Below are positions 1-9,570 of a DNA stretch of 64,000 bases, piece by piece (within the stretch, counting starts at the first letter, position 1; each line of letters opens with the position of its first letter). Under the pieces are notes generated by a model that was not told where the DNA came from, searched no databases, and was given only the letters and a program-made list of their open reading frames with translations. A program made the position numbers and the translations under genes. Source of the DNA: Escarpia spicata (lineage: Eukaryota > Annelida > Polychaeta > Sabellida > Siboglinidae). The DNA is taken from assembly GCA_963995525.1 (NCBI GenBank), contig OZ023205.1, positions 43,099,618 to 43,163,617 of the forward strand, in the 5' to 3' direction.

Positions 1-1190
1 TCACGGAACTCTTCCTAGGTATCTGATATTCTAAATATTGTAGTTATGCACGATACTACTATAATAAATCTACATATACTAAGTTTTGTGGACAATTTGA
101 TAGTGTAATCAAATCGATTCAGGTGACTGTTTTTATCATTATCATGGTTACAGGAATGTAAGGCATTTAATTAATCTATTTAGTTTTACATGCAAATAAG
201 AAATAATTATTTTAATTATACTCGTTGCCGAGTCAGGTTAGTCTGTTATAATGTTTTTTAAACCGTAAGAAGCAATACTTGGATATAGAACATTGCAATG
301 TGAATTTGCAGATGGAAGAATAATTATATTTTCAAATGTATTTAACGTTGAATTTGCATAAATTAATTATTATTTTTCATACATAACATTTGTTGTTTTT
401 TAAATGACAATACTTGGACTTTATGAAAGTGCCATGCATTTTGATCAACATCAAATATATGTACACATAAAGTACCATGCATAAGTTATATATTTAAAAC
501 AAAAATTTTAAAAATAGGAAGTGGTCTGTCTCACTCTCATAGTTGGAACCAGTTGCTGGCAATCTCCTCCTCTGACACATGACTCACTAAAGTCTTATGT
601 CATCAATGACTTGCTGAAGAATTATCCCCCATCAGTATTCTCTGTAGAAACAGTTTATTACAGTGTTTGGCACCTGTCTGCTAATCCAGCTAATTGGACT
701 CCTTTGTTGTGACTCCTCCACTTGACTGAGGAACTAAGTGTAGTGTTTGCCTGAGTCAACTGATCAAAGATCAAATCTAATTAATTACCAGTTGACATTG
801 CACTTTGTAGGTCTTTCCTGCTATGAATAACAAATACACCAGCCACCTCCAGCTGGCCCACTGCATTCTCCCTCCAGTTAAAATAGTTATCTGAACCTGA
901 TCTACTGGTAATTAAAGCATGCTAGGTGGAAATGGCAGGAACTGGGTAACATGGATGTGACATGTTGGATACTTATTATTACTATAATTAACCCATGCAA
1001 TTAACCCATGCCTAACATCACCCTGATCACCATTGCAATTGGTAAACCTTGCAGGTAGATGTGATTAATTATTATTAATATTGAATGGTTACCACATTGA
1101 ACACCCTGTAGATTGCAGTATGCATTCATCGAGTTAATAATCTATTATGTTTAAGTTTTCAAAAGTAGTTTTCAATAAATATAATTCTTA
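1..1190. other. AT-rich non-coding stretch
   Basis: I see no conserved protein, RNA gene or clear repeat here. The sequence is AT-rich with scattered stops in all frames, and the only open frame of note (521-712) has no recognisable content. Confidence 0.5.
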
Positions 1191-1195
1191 CATTA

Positions 1196-1560
1196 GATGC
1201 AGCTTTCATAACACACACTATTGTAACACACAAGTACTGTTACATTTGTTACTATAGAATTCTTACAGTAGATGCAGCTTTCATAACACACACTATTGTA
1301 ACACACAAGTACTGTTACATAACACACACTATTGTAACACACAAGTACTGTTACATTTGTTACTATAGAATTCTTACAGTAGATGCAGCTTTCATAACAC
1401 ACACTATTGTAACACACAAGTACTGTTACATAACACACACTATTGTAACACACAAGTACTGTTACATTTGTTACTATAGAATTCTTACAGTAGAGAGCAG
1501 CTTTCATAACACACACTATTGTAACACACAAGTACTGTTACATTTGTTACTATAGAATTT
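1196..1560. repeat. Composite minisatellite, about 75-bp and 37-bp units
   Basis: Near-identical copies follow each other. A longer unit runs from the segment reading attcttacagtagatgcag to the segment ending gttactatag. A shorter unit (taacacacactattgtaaca plus its continuation) is sometimes doubled inside it. The minus-strand open frame across it (1193-1531) is only the repeat being read through. The units contain a ttcttacag element that looks like a splice acceptor, but no adjoining exon can be shown. Confidence 0.85.
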
Positions 1561-1694
1561 TTAATATTTCAATAGCAATTTATTAATTTGTATTTTTCAC
1601 AGCTAGGCAGTCGGTTCACACTTGGAAGCTGGGCAAATGACTAGACAAATGGATGTACTCCTTTCTGACAAGATGGTAAAAGACAGGATTTTGT

Positions 1695-2381
1695 TTGCTT
1701 TTGTCAGAAACCTACAACAATTTATTTTTTTGCAGCAAATTCTATAAGGGTCATTTGTTATTTCAGTTATTTGCTGACATTCTGGCAGCAGCTCGAGATA
1801 GTCCACCGTCGACCAAGAATGGGTCATCTGAAGATACAGCAACTGAATATGACAGCTCTCGTACGGATTCCTGTGATACAAAGGATTCCACACCTGAGTC
1901 AGTCACAGCTTCCACTCCAAAAAGGAGCAGCAAATGCTTTCAGGTTGACATCAGGCCATCAACTCGCATGAGAAGAGTGCAAGCAGTCTGTGCATCAGAG
2001 CAGGTTGCTGTGCAGGTGACATCAGCAGTGAGGTCAACGAGTGTGCAGTGCAGTTTGTTGACTGGTCCGATTAGTGACTCGAGTGACTAAAACGGGGAGG
2101 AAGTGACATCTGCTGCAGATCCAGAGTATGTTTGCTCTGACAATGAGTCGACTAGTCGTGACAGCAGCAACAGTGACAGCGATGACCATGTCGACCAGTA
2201 CACTGACACAGAGGAGGGTGTTACAAACAAGACTCCCTTGAGGAAAGATTGTTGCCCTTCCAGGGAGAGGTACTTCTTGGTGGCACGTTGCCGCAACTGC
2301 ACTGGTCAAACCAATGTCGTAGTGCAGCAGTTTCTCGGCTCAATGGGAAGTTGCCCTGTAAAGATAATAATTGGTCTGTAG
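1695..2381 (+). pseudogene. Acidic/Ser-rich relic of a transposon-type protein
   Basis: One reading frame runs from 1695 to 2381 with a single in-frame TAA at 2088-2090. The first part is Ser/Thr/Asp-rich. The second begins NGEEVTSAADPEYVCSDNES, continues acidic (SNSDSDDHVDQYTDTEEG) and ends with a Cys-containing segment (RYFLVARCRNCTG). From memory, an acidic linker followed by a CxxC segment is the layout of the N-terminal half of a multi-copy transposon protein seen in many marine invertebrates. The plus-strand gene of the 12 kb element further right has a similar acidic exon. The minus-strand P2X7-type exon at 3273-3451 points towards this relic, the same convergent arrangement as in that element. 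No catalytic core is visible. The family call is inference; the acidic composition and the stop are seen directly. Confidence 0.35.
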
Positions 2382-2389
2382 ATGTGAAG

Positions 2390-3268
2390 CTATGCTATTT
2401 ATTAGCATGTCATAGGTAAAGTGATCAACAAAATGGACTACCAGGTAGATAACTTGTTTATCAATGGGTATTTGCTGAAGCCATATTCTCATCTGCCTGC
2501 AGGGGAAGTATTCCCATGGGTGTTACCAGGTCTACACAGTTACCAACATTTGGAATGATTCATCCCAGTAACACTGTGTTATGAAACTTGCTTGATGGAT
2601 TTGTAATAAATATGTCACACACAAAATGTGATTAAAAATGCTATGTCCTTATGATTTTTATGGACATAGTCGTAGGGCACATATATACCCACTGGTAGCA
2701 TCTCACATATAAGACCCCTAAGGTTACACTAAACCCCTAGGTCTAGCACATAACCCTTCAGGCTATAACCCATTACCATAATTATTCAATTGTTCTGCAT
2801 GTTGTTTTAATGTTTATTTTAGTTTATTTTGATTATATAGTAGCTATATTGTTGTGTCAGACTCAGAGTAATAAAATTATTGTTCCACATAAATGACATA
2901 ATCTAGAGATGTCATTATATGTCATGATATTATGGTCATCTCGCGAACAACTGTCCAACTAAAAAAGTGTGGGTTTTGTCCAGAGGGGTGATATCGTAAG
3001 TAGCTATAACGTCCTAAACTCGATCCGCATAAACCAGACAACCATGCTTACGACGTTCGACGGTTCGTAACTTTGTGAAGTTTGTCTTTGACAAGTCTGT
3101 TTACAATTACTTCGTCCGATGACCTACTTAGCTACAACCTCTAGCTAACTCTCTGTACAGCTTTGACACCGCATTTTATAATATAACGTCGTACTAAAAC
3201 GATATAATTGTTGTTGTCGACAGTTTTCACACCATATGTGTCATTATAATGAAGTTGAAACTTGAAGC
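2390..3268. other. No gene recognised
   Basis: This region lies between the acidic relic and the P2X7-type exon. If the two belong to one element it should hold the rest of both genes, but I find no further conserved exon on either strand. Confidence 0.4.
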
Positions 3269-3272
3269 TTAC

Positions 3273-3451
3273 CAGTCGGTATTGCATGAGCGAACATTGT
3301 GACTGTCCGACTCCGCATCATCTTCTTCGCTACCGTCGCTGAAACGCTCGGAAAGAGCGGAATTAGACGAATCATCCGCTGTAACCGTTCCCGCTAGTGG
3401 CTCAAAATCGTATGATTTCACTTGAAACTCTGGGAAACTCCCACTAGCCAT
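3273..3451 (-). CDS. First coding exon of a P2X7-ballast-like protein (rest missing)
   Basis: On the minus strand an ATG at 3451 opens an exon of 59 codons plus two bases, ending at a consensus donor (TG|gtaagc). The frame stays open up to an earlier ATG at 3529. The protein starts MASGSFPEFQVKSYDFEPLA, is then rich in Ser/Asp/Glu, and ends in NTDW, with the Trp codon split by the intron. A short FEP-type start, an acidic stretch and then NTDW just before a CxCGxC zinc segment are, from memory, typical of stand-alone proteins related to the cytoplasmic ballast domain of vertebrate P2X7, which are common on transposons. The next exon, which should carry the zinc-binding cysteines, is not found downstream, so the gene is probably truncated. 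Confidence 0.5.
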
Positions 3452-3599
3452 GATGTTACAAGAGAATGGAGAGAACAACAATGGCGATGCATAGATGTCA
3501 ACAAAGCCGAGAGTCAGCTTTGACGTCACGATACCACGTGATCGCCTAGCTCATTAAATTTCAACTTTCTGCGGGAATCTCTACACAGACGGGTTTAAA

Positions 3600-4345
3600 A
3601 TAGAATTTTGTCTACAAACGTATTTTTCTGTATTTTTTAAATGTTGTCAAATGTTACATACAATGTTAATCTTTGTGTACACATGGAAAACGGATTTTAG
3701 CTAATGCCTTGTTTTTATTCCCTTTAAGTCCAAATTCAGATAATTCAGACCTCATCTCATTGCCTTTCTCAGTGGACACATTTATTTACTCACAATGCCA
3801 ATTAAGGACACCTGCCTGCTAATTCCCTTTGTGTTGGATGGGAAGCCTCTGCAACTTGAATAGAACCGTTATTTACCCAAGCCTACCTTTCAGCCCACAT
3901 TTCCCTAATTAAATAGGTCAGCTGCACAGATAGTTAGTTACATGTGGTTAGTAGGATTTACCCTTTGTAAAAAATTCCAAATTTCATTTATATAATTTAT
4001 AACATTATGTATATATGTAATATATTATGTATATATATATATAATTACATAATATGTATAAATATATATACATATATACATAATATATATATACCATGTA
4101 TGTATATTATACTTATATATATATATGTACATAATTTGTAGAATTTGTTGTTACATCCTTCACATATGTTGTTTGTACGAAGATTATATTTTGGTTGATA
4201 TTTAAAGTGTCTTTTTTCTTCCCTGTGAATTTGTTCCGTGAATTTTTTCTGTGACTTTATTCTGTAATACCAGCCGTATAATACCATTAAACTACAACTC
4301 CTAAAAGTACTTCAGAACATATCTCGGCGATAATAGACTTTATTC
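3600..4345. other. AT-rich spacer with (TA)n tracts
   Basis: No gene is seen. Positions about 4010-4135 are an imperfect TA/TATA-rich microsatellite. The open frame on the minus strand (4045-4287) crosses this low-complexity DNA and has no conserved content. Confidence 0.6.
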
Positions 4346-4672
4346 TTAATGTATAGCATACTGGTGTAGTACAAACATACGTATATAATTATAGTCCATA
4401 TTTGCAATAATTTTACATAACCTTATCTTCATGTGTTTCAAAAAGTATGTTGTTTCCCCAGAGCTGGATGAAATCTTCATGTCGCAATGTTTACAATGGG
4501 CTTTGTATTTGCCTTGTACGTTGGTTGGAGAAACAAAGTGACCAAATGCTGCTGATTTGTTCGCCAAATCTGTAGTAAGACTGTACTCTGCAGTCTTGTC
4601 GATATGGCTGACAATATGCTTGCTTGTCTGCAATAGCAATTTCTGAGGTTCGGAACAGATTGCAATTTGCAA
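4346..4672 (-). pseudogene. BED zinc-finger fragment of a hAT transposase
   Basis: The minus-strand frame contains AAFGHFVSP, then YKAHCKHCDM and TTYFLKHMK. This is the BED-finger pattern: an aromatic residue, CxxC, then HxxxH or a variant of it. BED fingers form the N-terminus of hAT transposases and of genes derived from them. Only this N-terminal part is present; no RNase-H-like catalytic domain follows in lower coordinates. The terminal repeat at 5035-5182 lies upstream on the same strand, as expected for a hAT 5' end. I infer a decayed, 3'-truncated hAT copy. Confidence 0.55.
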
Positions 4673-5034
4673 CTGACTACTGTTCAGTCATTATCTTACG
4701 CCAAGGCAATTATGTATACCACAAAAGTGGACAATACAAGTGAACTGGTGGTTTCTGAACATCTGAAGCCACTACAACTGATCAAGGCATCAGATAGTGT
4801 TAGTTTATCCCATGTAATTGACTCATGGCTTCAACTCTCAGCTGACATGCATGTAAGTGCCTGTGCTTATCATCCCCTGTATACTTATAAACCAATCAAC
4901 CACCATCACAAGTCAATTATGTTTCGTGTTATATGAAGCTTTGTACAAAATAAGAATACATATACAGTAATTTTCACTGTAGACATTTCTTTTTAATCCT
5001 TCCGATAGACCCAACTACTTAACAAAAAAGTATT

Positions 5035-5182
5035 TGTAAAAAGTACTTGCCAAGTCCATGTACTTTGATGGTCAAGTACAAGTCCAAGTACTGCACTCAG
5101 CAAAATGGCAAGTACAAATACAGTATGTGCTGTACTTAAGTACATAATTACTCAAGTACTGGAGTACTTGAACCCATCCCTG
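5035..5182 (-). repeat. hAT-like terminal sequence
   Basis: Read on the minus strand the end is CAGGGATGGGTTCAAGTACT, followed by repeated aagtac/gtactt motifs. A CAGGGATG start with short aagtact subterminal repeats is typical of hAT ends. The BED-finger fragment at 4346-4672 lies inside it. No matching opposite end was found nearby. Confidence 0.5.
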
Positions 5183-5392
5183 ACTGTAGGTCTGTAATGA
5201 GTTGTGTTACCGTACCTGGCTCTCTATAGTACTGGTGCGTCTCCCCATTATTAGGCCTATACCCCCCTCCCCCATAGTATCAAGCAAACTGTTACGACAT
5301 TTTGTCACAAAATGTACACAATTTATGGGTTTGGAAAATGTCTTCTGTATTACAGCTTTTCTGACACAAAATACACAATCACGCCCAGTGGT

Positions 5393-6425
5393 GGACTGTG
5401 CATAATATATGTAAATTACTGACTCAATTTTGCTTTACTTACTTTGACCAAATTTACTAGCTGTTTGTCCGACAATTTTATATATTATATTTATATATTT
5501 GACATAGTCAACATTTTTGACGTATGTAGTACAAGTTGCAGTTCATGCATATACAGTATTATACACACAAAGATGGAATGAGTTTCATTGTCCTAAGCCG
5601 TAGAGGTCAACATTGAACAAATAATGGCATATCGTTTCTCTTCCTAGTGTCGTTTTCCAGTAAGACCAAGTGTCAATGATGGGATTATACTGTTCAATGA
5701 TGGACGATTTTGTTTTAGCATCTCCACCCCCTGCAACCAGTATAAGCCCACGCATCACGACGGCTGGGGCATTGCCGTGCTCTTATTGTGGTCGACTCAG
5801 TCTTGTCCAACAGTCTGAGGATGGGTCATATTCGAGACTAGTGCCATTGAAGCCTCCCACCTGATAAATACAATCGTTCAATGTGACCGCAGCTCCCGCG
5901 CAAAACACTTCGGGTGTGTCTGCTAGCGTGTGCCACTGGCCCCGTGTGGTATCAAACGCTTGTGTGGAACACAAGTCCACATCCTGCGCATCTCTACCGC
6001 CAAAAACAAAGATATTGTTGCCGTAGGTGACAACCTTAGAGGCAAGCACCGCTTGTGGCATGTCGGGCATGGACGACCACAGCCGACGTTTAAGGTTCAG
6101 ACACTCAACAGAAGCGAGCACTCGGCCACCAACACCCACCCCTCCCACCACATAGGTGCAGTCGCCCAGAGAGACACTGCAGTGGTAATACCGAGCAGTG
6201 TTAACAGGCGGCATCACCTCCCACTTCTTTGTGGCAAAATCATACAGCCAGCATTGATCCATCACGTCTCCCTTGAGGCCGCCTGTCAGCAGCAGACCTC
6301 TGTCAACGCAGCAGGCGTTGTAGAACCTTCCGACTGAATGTGGCGGGTTCATCAGTGACTTCCAACTGTTGTTGTCTTCGTCATAGTACTCACAGCGGTT
6401 GTGTTCAACGTCTGCGCTCAGCATT
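5393..6425. repeat. Segmental duplicate of 9393-10412
   Basis: The block from about 5393 (gtggactgtgcataatatat) to about 6425 is closely similar in direct orientation to 9393-10412. It covers the kelch half of the KLHL gene and its 3' flank. Similarity stops abruptly around 6430, just after the codons for MLSADVEHN, so the BTB and BACK halves were never copied or were lost. Confidence 0.85.
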
Positions 6426-6430
6426 CTCAC
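5585..6430 (-). pseudogene. Truncated KLHL pseudogene (kelch half only)
   Basis: The minus-strand reading frame matches the C-terminal half of the gene at 9571-11223 nearly residue for residue (kelch repeats such as RFYNACCVDRGLLLTGGL and RYYHCSVSLGDCTYVVGG). It starts at the breakpoint of the duplication, so the BTB and BACK domains are missing. A CAA codon of the parent has become TAA at 5783-5785, cutting the frame after LSRPQ. Beyond the stop the frame continues parent-like to a second stop at 5585-5587. Substitutions are few, which suggests a recent duplication. A shorter kelch-only protein of 215 aa is possible but I see no promoter or upstream exon for it. Confidence 0.8.
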
Positions 6431-6529
6431 TAACCCGCGTGTTTATTTAAATAGATGAGGCTTGAACAGGGAATACCCCTTCAAAACAGTTTACAAACAG
6501 GATACCCACTGTGACCGTTGGTAAGTACT

Positions 6530-6835
6530 ATGATATTCTGATAAATACTGTTACACGACAAACAGTTTGAATAAAATATTACACAGATAGCTGGTAGTTT
6601 GAATGTTTTAGCAGATAAGTTCGTATAATTCCCTATGCCTTAACACGGGACAAATACACAGAACCTTGAGGCTTGATTTATACCAGTTTATACCGGTTAA
6701 CAGGGAAATGTTTCACTCGCTGTATAGTATGTCAGTGTTTTCGAGTTGTATATCAGTGTTTGTAAGTTGTTTGCCAGTGTCTGTAAGTTGTTTGTCCGTG
6801 GTTACGCACTGTAGGCCAGATAACCTTTAGCCCCT
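6530..6835. repeat. Diverged duplicate of 7549-7760 with short minisatellite
   Basis: The stretch from gtactatgatattctgataa through the motif ccctatgccttaacacggga recurs in direct orientation at about 7549-7730. Both copies lead into tgtttgtaagttgtttg repeats, but only the right copy has expanded them. Confidence 0.8.
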
Positions 6836-7086
6836 ATTTCTTACAACAAACATCACTCGAATGTGTACATTCTACTCAGCAGTCCGTATTTGACTTCTAC
6901 TCATCAGTCCTTGTTTTACTTTTCTAATCTATCATCTGCGCATGTGTAGTTTGGCCTCTGAAATCGGTGAACTTTCGGCACGCCCACGTGACCGTTATGT
7001 TCTTTCGTATATATAACAAAGTTACAAATATCATTCTGACACCTCGTTCCGGCACACCCACGTGATCTCTACGTGCTATCGAACTG

Positions 7087-7407
7087 CTATAAAAAGAAAT
7101 TATACACATTATTAGGCGTCTTCAGTATGATATGAGCTGCGGCCCAGGTGGTACAAGTGAATCTTGTTGTAGCGCCCGACAACGGGCTGCGGCCCTCTGG
7201 CCGCCTCCGCGTAAGAAAACCCAAGACGAGTAAACGTTGCCATATCGAATGACGAATGACGAGCTGATCGTCTTCAACGGATGCTGGTAGAGGAGGGAAG
7301 GCCTCTCCGTAGGGGATGGGGGTCAACCCCGCTATACTTGGCGTGATGGCCTGCGGCCCTCTGACCGCGTCTGCGTAGGAGAATCCGATACGAGTGATGT
7401 GTGCCAT
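7087..7407 (-). CDS. Small ORF with an internal tandem duplication, unknown
   Basis: The 106-codon frame begins MAHITRIGFSYADAVRGPQA. About 150 bp further on, in another frame, a second ATG starts a related peptide, MATFTRLGFSYAEAARGPQP. The DNA has therefore duplicated a short N-terminal coding segment, and the copies have diverged. I do not recognise the family; a LINE ORF1 or another transposon N-terminus is possible. It sits between two duplicated blocks of repeat-rich DNA, so it may be part of the repeat rather than a host gene. Confidence 0.25.
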   Translation of the reverse strand: MAHITRIGFSYADAVRGPQAITPSIAGLTPIPYGEAFPPLPASVEDDQLVIRHSIWQRLLVLGFLTRRRPEGRSPLSGATTRFTCTTWAAAHIILKTPNNVYNFFL

Positions 7408-7548
7408 GACAGATCCCGTAGCTCTCCCTCGTTCATCGCCGATGCTTCATATAATCTGTACGAAATGCTGTTGTTTAAACGGCTCTTTTCAGAGCCACCC
7501 ACATTCTCACGAAAGAGTATTTGCTATATTGTTATAAGAAGTTGGGAA

Positions 7549-8160
7549 AGTACTATGATATTCTGACAAATACTGTTACATGACAACCAGTTTGAACAAA
7601 ATATTACACAGATAGCTGGTAGTTTGAATGTTTTAGCAGATAAGTTCGTATAATTCCCTATGCCTTAACACGGGACAAATACACATAACCTTGAGGCTTG
7701 ATTTATACCAGTTTATACCAGTTAACAGGGAGATTTTTCACTCGCTATAGCATGTCGGTGTTTTTGAGTGTTTGTCAGTGGTTATGAGCTGTTTGTTAGT
7801 GTTTGTAAGTTGTTTGTCCGTGTTTGTAAGTTGGTTGTCAGTGTTTGTAAGTTGTTTGTCAGTGTTTGTAAGTTGTTTGTCAGTGGTTATGAGCTGTTTG
7901 TCAGTGTTTGTAAGGTGTTTGTTGGTGCTTATGAGCTGTTTGTCAGTGTTTGTAAGTTGTTTGTCAGTGGTTATGAGCTGTTTGTCAGTGTTTGTAAGGT
8001 GTTTGTCCGTGGTTATGAGCTGTGTGTCAGTGTTTGTAAGGTGTTTGTTGGTGGTTATGAGCTGTTTATAAGTGTTTGTAAGTTGTTTGTCAGTGGTTAT
8101 GAGCTGTTTGTCAGTGTTTGTAAGGTGTGTGTCCGTGGTTATGCGCTGTAGGCCAGATAG
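7549..8160. repeat. Duplicated block with expanded minisatellite
   Basis: The left part repeats 6530-6720. From about 7755 to 8150 a unit of roughly 60 bp is tandemly repeated, made of tgtttgtaagttgtttg plus tcagtggttatgagctg variants. Long plus-strand frames across it (7768-8151) are repeat read-through, since the unit lacks stops. Confidence 0.85.
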
Positions 8161-8329
8161 CCTTTAGGTTTAGCCTCTATGCCTAGGCCTATGGCTATGC
8201 TTTATCGGGTTTGGATCTATGTTTTTGAACCTATGTAAATGTATAGACTAGGAGCGTCCTACACCTAATCAAAGGGTCGACAACCTACGACATATAAGAA
8301 TAGCCACTATTGCGCATGCGCAATTACTT

Positions 8330-8592
8330 ATTTAATTGACGTCACGTGAAGGGATTACATTACATACGCGCAAGTTCAATACAAGGTCTAACCAAAGCAC
8401 TATCTACTTGAACAACTCACTTCGTGTACAAAATTACTGCGCATAGCAGTTTGATGATGTCACTGATCATGACGTCACTGCATCATGACGTCACATGAAA
8501 GGATTACATTACATACGCGCAAGTTCAATACAAGGTCTAACCAAAGCACTATCTGATTGATCAACTCACCTCGCGTACACAATTACAGCGCG
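8330..8592. repeat. Tandem duplicate with CRE-like sites
   Basis: A block of about 110-125 bp occurs twice in direct orientation (about 8336-8445 and 8480-8592). It shares acattacatacgcgcaagtt and ggtctaaccaaagcactatc. Several TGACGTCA/TGACGTCAC motifs occur in and between the copies. I see no gene starting here. Confidence 0.75.
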
Positions 8593-8989
8593 TACCATGA
8601 CGTCATACAGGGTGCGCGTGCTTGCGACAAACAAACGTGTCCAGACACGTCTCGAGTACGGGTTTTTGTAACAGACACCAAAGGGCTAATTCCAAAATGG
8701 GCACTCTGTTCAAAAAACGAGGCTATAGGCTCTGGTATAACATAGTCCTATATGTAATGTACATTTCGTATACATTACTTCAGATAAAGTGGTCTCCGTC
8801 GAATTTATAAGCCTTTTGTTATACATTACGCCTTATTATAACACCACATTTTCGCCGTGTCATAGTCAAACAAATAACGGGTCGGCCCCTTGACGAAGCC
8901 TCGGCCTCCGGATCAAGCAATCCTGTGAGTAGCCTATTCAAATGGTGTTTGGTATATTTTATTTTATTCAAAAAATGGTCTCATACCTT

Positions 8990-9350
8990 TACGATAAAAT
9001 GGCCTATGCTTTAACATGGGATAAAAACGGCCTATGCCACATGGGGTGAAAATTCCCTATGCTTTAACGTGGGGTTAAAATTCGAAAAGTGGTCGGATAC
9101 CTTTGCGATAAAAATGTCCTATGCTTTAACATGAGATAAAAATCCCTATCGTTTATCATAGGATCGGAACTACTTTTCCAAGCTCATTTGCATAACTAGC
9201 CACGCCCACAATGCCCAGCTCGCTCGTGATTGGTCAATTGTACTTCCACCAGAGCGCGCCAAAGACCTCATTTGCATAATTGGAGGGAAAAGCGCTTGGC
9301 GCGGTCTGGTGGAAATCCCTATATCTTAACATGGGATTGCCACCAGGGCG
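8990..9350. repeat. Dispersed motif cluster (cctatgctttaacatggga)
   Basis: A motif of about 20 bp, cctatgctttaacatggga with small variants, occurs at about 9003, 9054, 9118 and 9318. It also occurs once in each of the two duplicated blocks at 6631 and 7657. Between the copies are low-complexity linkers such as ataaaaa. No coding potential is seen. Confidence 0.7.
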
Positions 9351-9570
9351 CGCCACCGTAGATCGTACTTAACCTCTATTACTACTGTGGACTGTGCATA
9401 ATATATGTAAATTTCTGACTCAATTTTGCTTTACTTACTTTGACCAAATTTACTAGCTGTTTGTCCCACAATTTTATATATTATATTTATATATTTGACA
9501 CAGTCGACATTTCTGACGCATGTAGTACAAGTTGCGGTTCATGCATATACACACAAAGATGGAATGAGTT

